From Prunella strophiata (taxonomy: Eukaryota > Chordata > Aves > Passeriformes > Prunellidae), in the NCBI GenBank assembly GCA_036583965.1, contig JAZBQD010000019.1:16135585-16199584 (forward strand): DNA of 64,000 nt. The letters are read 5' to 3'. The position numbers and the translations under genes are program-made. A model generated the notes under the pieces. It saw nothing but the letters and a program-made list of their open reading frames with translations. It did not search any database and was not told the DNA's origin. This document shows, in pieces, positions 12,501-24,500 of the stretch; within the stretch, counting starts at the first letter, position 1, and each line of letters opens with the position of its first letter.

Positions 12501-15500
12501 AGTGAGAATACATAAGACCATACTATCCAAAATGCCCAAGTTTAGAGAATGTTTTCTGCAGATGTTTAAAGGGCCAAGTATCAGCTTTCTACCCACACAG
12601 CCATTAAGAATTTTTCTCTGATCAAGGAATTGACTTCAAGGATTACAGAATCAACTGTTGCCATGTGCCCTGTCTGATCTTCTACTCCTGACCATAACAC
12701 CTTTCACTATTTTACTGTCAAACTGGATTGTTGTTACAAATATATTAATGGCACTTTCTTTTATTGTGGTATTCATAAGGCTGGCTAAACACATGAACTG
12801 AGTTACAATATTGAAATCTATTTACTTGCCAGAGTAAATACCTCTCATATTTGATACTGTGGGAGCAAAGTGTAAAATTCTGCCTTCATAAAACCCAAGG
12901 TAGGTAGGCCAAAGATTTCACTCCTAGTGCTTCAGCAAGTTCAGAACAGCCACACTTGCCAAGTCCTGCCTCTTCAGCTGCAGGGTATGGAACAAGCAAT
13001 ATACACTCGTGACAATTTATCAAGTAAGAGAGAACTGAAACTGTCCAGGGCAAATTCCCCTCATGAAAGTATTTTGGTCCATTTTTATTTTGAATTGAGG
13101 ACTACAGTGAATACTAAAGAGGTAGGTAAATCTCTGAAGGAATCCTGAAGTGTTAATAATACAAGAGCAGCTTTAAAAATTTTTGGTTGCTTTGTCCATT
13201 ATCCTTTTTTAACCTAACCACTTTTGTAATAACCAAAACCAATTCTTCTGCTATAAATAAAATCTAAATGTGCACATATGCATACACACACACACTGAAG
13301 TAAACATCTCATGTCAGGGGAATAAGGTAGTCCCTCCTTTTTGACTGCCCTCCCATTAGAACATGCAACATCACCAGCTGGGAATCAATCTTCAAATCTG
13401 TTCTCATGTAGCTGCTTGAGAAAGACACAGTCCTATCCCACTGGTAGGAACATGGGAGAATCTGAACTGCAGGGTCCCTGTGGGCACAGCTCTGTGGCAG
13501 CCCCTCAGCCCCATGGCCATTTCTGGTCCCTAATGAGCGTACCTCATTGATGATGAGCCGGCTCGCCATCCGCATCCTGGTGCGCGGCCCAAACTTGTTG
13601 GTGATCATGATCCGCAGCCCAGCTTCGGGGAACCGGTACTTGGGAGGGCTGGAGCAGATGATCTCATCCACCATCACAACACTGTTTTTGCCATACTGCT
13701 GTATCCCCTTCACTAATGATCACAATGGACAGAGTTAGCAGTGTGACTGACCCTACCGTGCATCCCACCACCCAGAGTCAGGGTCAGGCTCAGGTGGGGG
13801 AAACATTTATCTGGGTGCTGGAATTTATGAGTGGCTTTCCTTTAATATTTCTGCAGCCTGGTGAATCTCCTCATCAGTTGTGTGCTTTGTTTAGATCACA
13901 TGCTGGAAAGGGATTTCACTCTACTAAGGCAGCACCAAGCCACTGTCAGCTTAGTGGGAGCAGTTTTTCCCCAGTTCCAGTTTCCCTTTGTTTATGTCCC
14001 ACTAGAGTTTTGTACCCTTTCTCTAGAAGAGTTTGCACTGTGGCAGTGTGGACAGCACTCCTGAAACCCCTAAAGCTCTTCCATTGGATCAAGGTGCTGC
14101 ACATGCAGAAGGCCCTAAGGTTGTGCTCACTCTTTCTGGGAATCTTCACTTTACCTTCACAGAATATTACCAACATGAAAAGATTTGAAAATATGACAAG
14201 AATTGTCAAGAACAGATCTATGGTTCTAACTAACTAACAAAGTAAGCCTTTGTTAATATAAAGGAACCCATACCAAGATTACAAAGTTAACAAAATTCTA
14301 CCATGTTAAGAACACGTAGAGACAAAATTTTATTGGGAATCAACACAAGTACAGGCAAGGACTTTAGGAGCTCACCAACAAACCAATATTCTCACAAATG
14401 CTACAGACTACACATAGCAAGAGCAAGGCTCAGCAGACAGGAGACATACCCATGTGGTGTTAGAAAGCAGGGCAAGAAATGCATACATGGCTATAATAAA
14501 TATTAATTATTACATATAATAATATGTACAGAAAAAAATTCTTTGCTGCTTGTTTTCTGCTTTGCTTAGCTTGGCCTCCCCGTCTCCCTCCCCTTTTGTA
14601 TTGTTACTTACATTAGGAAGAGGAGGAGAATTTAGGAGGTAGAAGTGAAAGATAATTAGTGCATGGTTCCAGTCAGGAAGCAAAGGAAATCTAAGAAAAC
14701 ATTCAACTCAAACAATGGAATTAAAATGGACCTGTTCTAAACACACAGAAGCCTATATTGTTACTCTTGTGCATTGTTACAGTGTTGAATATTTTTGTTT
14801 TTCAGGAAGACTGGATCCATGCATGCATCTAAGTCACATCATGCAATAAGGGCTTTGCTGTCTCAAGCATCTTCTAGCATTTCTGCAGATGAAGAAATAC
14901 ATTCTCCATAGTGATTCAACAAGAAAAACCAGCAAGCCTGTAAATCACCAACAAACACCTGTAACTTTCACCCTTCCAAGCATTTGAGTGTCTTGCCTTG
15001 TTTCACTAAAATGGGTTCAGTGAGTACACTGGGGTCACCTGAAGTGTTATAAGATCTCTGGTTTCACAAAGAAATGTGCCCTACTCAAAGAATCCACTCT
15101 GGAGTCCTGCTTGCAGCTTAACATCCCTCATACAGAATAGAACTAGTAGTAATTTTACATTTGCTAAATGTAAAGGAGCAATTATCCTCCTCCATCCCAA
15201 CATCTAAACCAAATTAACCTCACTGAGTACTGTGGCTGATGATGCAAACAAGGAGCACATCCACTCCAGTGACTCTTGGAGTGTAGCAACTTCTCTGTGA
15301 AGGAATATACAGCCAGACACATTTCCTAGGAATCAGTCCTCACAGAATAGGACTCAAGCCACATAAACTTAACTTTTGCTTTTAGTTAAAGGAAAAATAA
15401 ATGTTTGACAGCAATGCAGCTGGTAAGGACAAAAAGGCCCGATACTAACAGTCTCATCAGATTATTCTAGATAATTCCAGAGAATTAACCAAAATGCTTC

Positions 15501-18500
15501 ATCTTACAGTGACATGAAAAACATGGAAGCACTGAAGTTACTCTGAAACTGTTTCTTAGAGCTCTATGAAGACAGTGAGCACTCAGTTTTGATAAAAGTA
15601 TCCATAATTAAAAACTCAGTGCTGCTGTAGAATACCTCATACTAAATACATGTTTAAGTGCTGTAGCTATTCTTACTTACTGTGGCACATTGCTCTTATT
15701 ATTTTCATTATTTTCAGTTTGACTCCCCATGTAAAAAAAACCTACCTTAGCCCCATATAGTATGCACTGTACCTATAAGTTGTTCTAAGAAATGTGAAAA
15801 GCAGAAAAGCCTTTTGCACTTCTCCTTTGTGATAATCCTTAAGAAAGACTCTACTGAGAACAGCTTTTCTTTCCAACAAACTTACTGCTCACCACCAAAG
15901 GTTCCTCACCAACAGCCCTGTCAAAATCAGCAGAAAGCTCCTCGATGACTTTAGCTCTGAAACCCAGTCCCTCAGAAACCTGCTCTTGTCCAAATTTCTG
16001 GTTTCAGGCAGGGGTCAAACCATGCCACCTGGTGGAAATCTGGGTCAACACAATAAAAGTCAAGGGTAACACACATTTGTACTTTGAAAATTGGAGCAGT
16101 ATTCACAAAGTACATCTAGTTTGCCTTTACCTGTGTGTGCAAAACTCACCATTGAAATGCAATTTTTCTTATGGTGAAAATCTCTCCTCTTTCTTTCTGA
16201 AACTTGAGTGATGAAAGGTTTTATATTGTACCACGGGAAGCTCTTATAAGTAATGAAGCTTGCAAGCATAAAAGAGCTTACAGTGTCACACCTTTTACCT
16301 GCACCCTGAGTAACAGTCTATCCCAGCTAGACACAAAGTTCCTCACTCAAAGCACCTGTTCCTTCACGGGAAGTAATCAGGCTTTAAATCAGGCAGTAAA
16401 TCAGATTAAGGTCAAACCTACACCTTGTTGAAGCCAAGGGAGGATTTCTGGTGGATCCTAAAACTGCTAACCAGTGCAAGGCAGAGGCCAGCCCCAGTTC
16501 TCTCCTTGCTATTAGCAGTGCTCCTTTCTGAAAGCTGCTGCTGGGGAAAATGCAGCTCAGCTTGTGAAGCCAGCATGTGCCAGCTAAGGGGGAGCCACTG
16601 ATGGGTCATGGCGTATTTTGAGAGAACAGGAGGGAAGAAGCTGGAGGCAGCCATGTGACACTTTTCTAGGACAGCATCTTGACACATAAAGCAGTTAGGC
16701 TAACACTGCCATCTTCCTCTCACACTGCTCACTCCAAATCCTTAATCTCTTCTTTCTGTACTTTCTCAGACATGTTTCCTTGTGACAGTATCCACACTCT
16801 GGCTCTTTGAACAACTGTCCCTCCAATGCAGCATGTATTTGTGCAATGGCTGCTGAAGAAGGCAAAGGGAATCTGACTGAAACTGTAGTATCAGTGCATC
16901 TTTGAGGAAAAATCAGAAAAGAAATCTGATGTGGACAGTTGCTAGTGGAGCTTTCTTGCTTCTTTTCTGCATGTTCTTCACAAGCATTCAATAATCTACA
17001 CATTTTCTTGGAAAGGAAATAGATGGACAGGCAAGCAGTCTATGCTATGGACTTCTTTATCCCAAGGGCTAGAGAGGAGAGCCTGCTGGGAGATGACATC
17101 AGAGCCCAACAAATTCCTCAAAAGTAAAAACCACGAATATCTGTGGTGTTTAACTGGATTACCCTTTTCCCATGTCTCCACTTGACTAGAGGAAGCATCT
17201 GTGGAACCTTGCATGGACACAAATCCACATGCAAGTGACAGACCTCACTATATCAGAGTCAATGCTCCCAAAAGTTCATTATAAAATGAGAGTAAAGTAT
17301 TTCAAAGTCACCATCATTTAATTATGCTACAATGTCCTATGAGAAATAATTTTAAATTTGTATTGTCTAAACACCTGATCCTAGGACCAGAGCAGCAGTG
17401 TACTGTCACTGAATAAACCTGTATCTACCTTATGGTAGGTATACCTATAGGTATAGCTACCTATATCTACCTTAATGAAATCCCAGCCTAAACACTAAAA
17501 GCAGAAAAGAGTGGGATTCTCTGAGTCTGCTCTAAATTCCTGTTTGGCATTATTTTTGGGAATCTTTCCAATTCTACCAGCATTGCTGATGAGCTCAGCC
17601 TCCTAGAATGGGAGATGTGTACCAAGAACAAAGTGAGGAGACCTCACTTGTTAAGAGCAGCCCAAGTGCTCACTAAGTTACATGGTTTGTGCTTTGAAAG
17701 TGGAATGATTTTCCTCTACAGAGAAAAAAGAGAATGGAAGAGAAGAGAGATAAGACGAAGATAAAAACAGGCTTAGAAAACAAGCCAAAAATACCCAGGT
17801 ATTTTTGCTTACTTTCAGTACCACAAGCTGGATATCATCTTCTTTCCTTTATGACAAAGACATAAATAGCAAAGAACCTGCATTTTTCAATTTTACATGT
17901 GTCTGGTGATGTATACAGACTATTTAGGCACGTGTAAACCAGTCTTCTGAGGATCTGAACTCAACATGTAACCCCTCTTGCCACTGATCTGCCCATGTCC
18001 TTTCCTTCAACATCCACATCTCAACTTCTCATTCCAAACTAATTTTTGAAGTGAAAATTTCCTTCTTCCTGGTAAAAAAAAAAAGTATTTCTTTCATCAT
18101 GTTGTAGCTCATCTCTGAACAGGAGATAAAAAGGTAGCAAAATTGCCAATGTGCAAAGCAGCCTGTTTCCAGAATATAGAAAAAAAAAATTTTTTTTAAT
18201 GTGGCAATCTAACTGCTGAATTATCCAGTTAACCCTGCTTATAATTGAATAGTGACACTGTTTTGATCCACATAAAAGAAATAAAAAGGATATCCTGTGA
18301 ACTACTCTTTTTCCAAGTCCTGTCTGCTCAGCCTTACCTTTCCATAGTAATGGAATGGATGGGTCATCACAACTAGAGGCATAACATTTATTACCATCTT
18401 CCAGCTCATTGTTGACTGTGTCACCATTTCCAACATTCTTGCTTTTAAGGGTGAAGAAATTTTGCATCCTCACGTTGTACCTGAAAGTGCAAAGAAAAGG

Positions 18501-21500
18501 TCTCTAAAAAGGTTGGATTTTTGCATTTTCTTGGCAAACTTCAAAACCATCTGAGAAGAACTTATGCAGGCAAGCAGTCAAGATGCATGTTTTTTGACAA
18601 TTAGTAAGAAGTGAAGAGAAAGGACTGTCCAACTCAGTGGCAAGCTGACAGGAAAGCAAGGACTGCACCTGTCTCTCATGGTATAAAGTGAACTGCAAAA
18701 AGGCACTAGAGTAGATTTAGTGAAGGCAAAACACTGGGGCTGTTGATTTTGGAGCCAGGACATTCACTGTACAGCAGCTTCTTTCCTCCTGCATCAGCTC
18801 ACAATTCACCTCACTGTTTCTTTCAGTACTGTGCTCCCTGTGGCAGCATTTCTGGGCCTGCTGACCACACCCTTCTAAAGACAGAATAGATCTATTTTAG
18901 CACTAGGGTGGGACCTAAGAGGGCTGTCAATGACTCTGCTAAAACTTGATGTAAGAGAAAGGGAGTTCCCACAGGGTGATTTGTGAGAGCACCAAGGGAT
19001 GTAAGTGTAAGCAACTTGCAATAGAAGGGTGGACTCACAGACACCTGCAGTACAGTGAGACCTCTGACTCTCCTGTCAGAGGCAGTGACACAACAGAAGA
19101 AGATGTCAGTAAACAACCTGCTTAGCATTCTATCTAATGTTCCTTGGCCTTGTTCTCCAGGGAGTACAAAATATGTGTAAGAGCTGACACAATGTGTGTT
19201 TACAATCCAGAGTGCCCTGCAAACTTTTCGTGTACCTTTGTATAAATGACATTTTTCTGAAAGGTACTGTACCTCTGTGCACTATGAAAAGGATGCATGA
19301 AAGTATTTGCTGCTGATTAAGCACAAACCTAGAATTAAAGTGGTTAAGCATAAAACCCAACAGATCTAACACAGAAACTTGACTGGCTGTATTGCCCTCA
19401 GGCAGGAAGGCCAAGGACAAAACAAGACCAAAAGATGATGGTCAGTTAACACCTAAAGGGTACAGCAAGGAGAAGTACTTACTTCATGATAAGTATGTAG
19501 AATGAATACATAACGATGAGTACAAGGCTCTCCCACCTCAAAAAGACAGAAAGAAGTGTTAGAAGGCCATCCAAACAGCTGTATGCTTTACAAGTTTTAT
19601 GTAGGAGTGTGCCTTAAACATCTGGTACAAGTCACATTTGTGCATACAGGACTCACATCATTAGGATTAGATGGTGTCTCAGCAGAATGAGAAGGGAAGC
19701 AGACTCTCAAGTTTCAATGAACATGCAAATAAAATGCAATGCATGTATTTCAGAAATGTGCTATGCAGACTGAAACCACAGCTACCCTCTGAGGATCATA
19801 ACACCAAGGCCTTTTGGAATTCAGTGCTGAAGCAAAGGCCAGACACCCTGAGAGCACTGTTAGAAGGTGCCTGTGAACTTCCACTAGGATTCACATTGGA
19901 GTGTTCATTGGAACACCTGGCATCCCCATAAATGTTAACAGTCAGAATCACAGCAGAAGAGTTTTGGTTACCCTCTCTGCACACAGGAATCTTTGGGCCT
20001 TACATAGAGCCTATGTGCTTCCTTAATGTTTGCTGGTTCTTACATTTGCTCTTAGTTTTCCATGACTATCATAAAAACCTAAGCCCAAACAAAATACACA
20101 GGATTTCCTAAGTGTTCAATCCAGCTCATACTCTCAGTGTGTAAAATGAAAGTCAATTACACTACAACTCTATTTACTAGTGAGCCTCATGGCAAATACA
20201 GGACTGCATGGAATGATTTACACAACTTACCATTCTATTTTCTCATCATATATGAACTAGAAGAAGGAAAAAAAGGAAACACATAAATTGACCATTTCTC
20301 TGATCTGTCTCAAAAACCAGTCAAATTTCTTCAGCAAGTATCAGCCATATCTAGACAGACCTACTCAAGTTTTGACCCTTCCTAACCAGAACTTCCACTA
20401 TATGGACTGTGCCCCTCACAAAACACAAACCTTATGAACAAGGGTCCCTCTGCCAGTGGCTGTTTTAAGAACAATTAAGGGAAATGGTGCAAACAAGTGA
20501 AACAAGACAAATATGTACTCATGTACCCACATGCTATGCTGTGCAAATGACAGCAAAGTCACTTATTCCAAAAAACTCAACTCTTGAGTCCTTCTAACAG
20601 CTAGACTAGTTGTAGCAGAACAGGCAGGCATTTCACTGCTCCTCTTGGGTAAAGTGCTTATACAGATTTTACTCCACCCTGTGTAACTGCTGTTACTGAA
20701 TACACAGCTAGTGATCCACTTATATTACAAAATACAGACTAGGTGGATTCTTCCCTGCCTTGCCACCAGACACATTAAATGTGTACATTCAGGAACTACT
20801 ACACTGCTCTAGATAAACAAAGTGGTATCTCCCCTGGGCTCTACATGGAAAAACTTACCCAGAATTAGAAATCAAATTACTGTGTAGAAGCAAGGAACAG
20901 CCACCTTCCCTATTTAAAATAGATGTGTAGCTCAAAATTTTTCACCTCCACAACAAGCAGTCTCCTAGGTCTGAGGAGAGTGCCATCTGCACTGCATTAA
21001 CAGTATCCTACTAGCCTGCAGAACTTTACAAACCCTAGGTACAAAATGAATGGACACTGATGGGCACATATTCCATGGGGCTGTATGAAATTTTCCTATT
21101 TATACAACACTGTGGAGCTCAGCTCTCACTTCCAGATGCCACTAGAACTAGCTAGGAAAATAATTATTTGCCAGTGTGTATCAACAGTGAGCAGGCTGGT
21201 CCCCCAAAAATTCAAGCAATGAAACACGGTAACTGATAAGAGAGCTACTTACAACTATAAGTATGATCACAGATATTGTGTAGTATACAGAATCCCGGAA
21301 CACAGCCCACTGGGTGAGACAAACCACCTGAAAAACACCACACCTTCAGCCAACAAAAATATGGGATTTCAAAAACAAACAAAAAGGCCCCTCTCTTACA
21401 ATAACTTAGGTGTGTGAGCAGAGTAATTATTATTAGCAACAATTCTGAAACCAAATGCAGTTTTATGCTACCATGAAGATGTATCAGTCTGTTAGACAAT

Positions 21501-24500
21501 AGATCTATAATAAGCATCAGTAATAAAAATCATATAGAAACTTCCATTATTGAAATACATTTCTTACTAATGATACTTGATTTGGTCATAATTTCAACTG
21601 TAAAGTAAAATTCATTGTACTGCAGCAAATCAAGTGCTTCTCGTTCCTTTTATTTGTGGATATAATGGACTTACTACCTGAAAAGCTATGATAAACAGTT
21701 TAACCATTGCTCCATTTACTCAATCTCATGCTTGTGCCCCAGATTCATTGACTGCCATCAGTACCAGGAAGGATCAGCAGATGCCAATGATCAGTTGACT
21801 GTAAACACAGTATTGTATGAAGAGGAACCAGTTTCCTCTGTATGCTACATATTCAGAGTGCTGACACCACAGGTGAACTTTTTGGAAACATTCACTATTT
21901 GTAAATTCTTTCCAATCTTTGAGGTTTTTCACAACCATTTTTGTCTGTGATTTTGTCCTTTTTTTTAATATATGCTCATGGAAACCCCTAAATTGTAAGC
22001 AATTGAATTATGCAAAGACAAGTATCTTACTAACCTGTCCTGCAAACAGTCCACAGACACCAACAATGCAGAGGATGTTGAAAACTGCTGAACCAACAAT
22101 GGTCCCAACTCCTACATCTCCATGAGTGATAAATACACCTGCAGAGGGAGCAAAACATACATGACTACCTCTGTCATTTAACTGTAGGTCACTCACAACG
22201 TGTACTACTTGTGAACTAGAGACTGTTTCAAATATTAACCAAAACATGTTTTGTAATTAAGGCTCACTTCTCTGTGTGATAATTAGTGCTTTTAGTCTAG
22301 CTAGCAGCTCCCCAGCTGTGGCTCAAAACCTCTACATATATACTTTTAGTAAATGATTTCTTAACTAGCTAGTTCAACAGTAAGTTCTGTGTTTCACAGC
22401 TTAGTTTTAGCTGTGTCACATCCCTCAGTCTGCTGGCCACCCTGCCTCTGGTGCAGCCCAGGATACAGCTGGTGTTCTGGGCTGCAAGTGCACACTGGCT
22501 GCACAGTGACAGATCATGATGAGCTCATCATCCAACACCCCCAAGTCTTTCTCCTCAGGGCTGCTCTTAATCTATTTCCAAATATATCAAATTACTTCTC
22601 AAGGGACTTCAATAAATCTCTTCTTTTGAGTCCTGTGCTCAGAATCAGACATTTCTCTCTGTGTTTTGAGAGAAGACTCACAGTTTCATGAGATATTTTG
22701 AGTAGTTAATGATACCATGAACCACAGACTAGCTGACAGCTGCAATTGCTGATTATAAATTGTCAGAAGAATGGGTACCTGTGCTTGATCTGCTGCTGAT
22801 TCTTTAACAGCAGATCTCAAAAAAGCTTGTGTGTGGGCTCCATACCTATAACAGATGCAAACAGTTCTGGGGTGGAGCTCCCTGCTGCCATGAATGTGGC
22901 TCCAGCAACATCTTCACTCAAATGTAGTTTCTAGGAGAAAACAATTGGTAATTTCAGCACTGCTACTGTATTTACATTGTGGAGTTCTACAGTTATAGAT
23001 GTAAATGAATAGCCAATTGTGGCTTACATGGAGCTGATTAAAGAAAAGTGTCTCTGCAGATTAAAAAGACATCTCCAATTGTTTTCATTATAAACATCTC
23101 CAATTGTTTTCATTAATTTACTTCTGTAACTCTAAACACAGTCATTCAACTCCCCAACTCCTGGAGCTTCTAAAATTCAAAAATGAAAATCTTTAACAGA
23201 AAAATACAACCTTTGTGAATAAACCCTACAAACAGCAGGCTTGATTCTGGCTTCACTTTTCCACTGTGTTAATCAAAAGTGAGTCTGCTGACACAGATAA
23301 AATTAGTCCAGTTAGACACAGAGAGGGCTGTGCATGTAGAGAGATCTATTTTTATGATGGTGTCTCTTAAGCTCTAATAGGATACAGGTAACTTAGAGTT
23401 CTCAGACCAGCAAAACCACGTGCAGCTCCACGAGTGGGTTGCATCAATTTAGCAGTCTGAAGATCTTTCCCTTGAACTATAAACATGGTTTTATGGAGGA
23501 TTTTTTTCCTTTTTGAGAGTCTCTAGGATCATCTTTAGTACACTATTTTTCTTTCCAGGATAGAAAAGTAACTAGTGACAAAAGGAGAAGTAAAAATTCT
23601 GTATTTTTCAAGCAGTTTGCCTGAAAACATCTTAAGGCTGGTAACAATGGCATCCTACACATCTTGACAAAACAAACACAAATATGATCTATTACCAGTC
23701 ATACTGCTGCAGGAGCTCAAACCTAAATGTGCAATCTGAACTCTTGGTAGCTGTTCAGATGTTCAGCAGAATGTGAGATAAAACGTAAAGATTTTATGAA
23801 GGAGCAGTAACCAGTAACTGGTACAATCAACTGGTATGACTTAAATATGGTGTCTAAGGTGCATGCTGAATACTGAACATCTGGAAAGGGAAAGAAAAGA
23901 TCCCAACTGAGTATTTTACTACTCCCTTATTATTCTATTCTTCTACTGATGAGTGTAAGCTTACAACTCTGAGTAACACCAACAGGTATTTAGTACATTT
24001 AACAACAGGAAAATAGACTTTTAAACTAGCTACAAGAAAAACCCCAGGAGTTTTTCAGAAAATGGTCACTCTTATTTTTGTTTAAAAGCAAAAGAGATGA
24101 GATTTTCACTTTGTGCTTAAAAAGGAGTTAACATCTACATTTGTATTATGCATTTATCTTGTTCATCAAAATCATACTCAACACATTTACATGCCATGTA
24201 TTAATTCTACTCTGTCACAATCAATTCAATTAGAATCCTAAATGTAATTTTGTAAAGTCTTCTCAAAAATTAGGGAAAGGCATTATATTGCCTTTTTTTC
24301 CCCTACATATAAAATATGTATTCTGATTCCATATCCAAGGTACATACTTTTCCCACACATTTTCTCTTTTTTCCACTTTATGCTAGGACCACAAATACTT
24401 CCTTTCTCCTTGCTGATACACGGTGGTAGATGTGCAATAAGATTTGCATAGCCACCACATTAATTTTTCTATCTATGATATCTTTCCTCAAGTTACTTTT

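Noticed and set aside
12650..12720. Faint resemblance to an ancient CR1-L 3' end
   Set aside because: Too divergent to support from reading alone.
13716..14237. 173-codon plus-strand frame beside exon i
   Set aside because: No recognisable domain, antisense to an intron, low-quality composition; expected by chance over this length.
18039..18473. 144-codon minus-strand frame taken as one protein
   Set aside because: Only its first part is exon h of SLC24A4; after the GTAAGG donor it reads into the intron.
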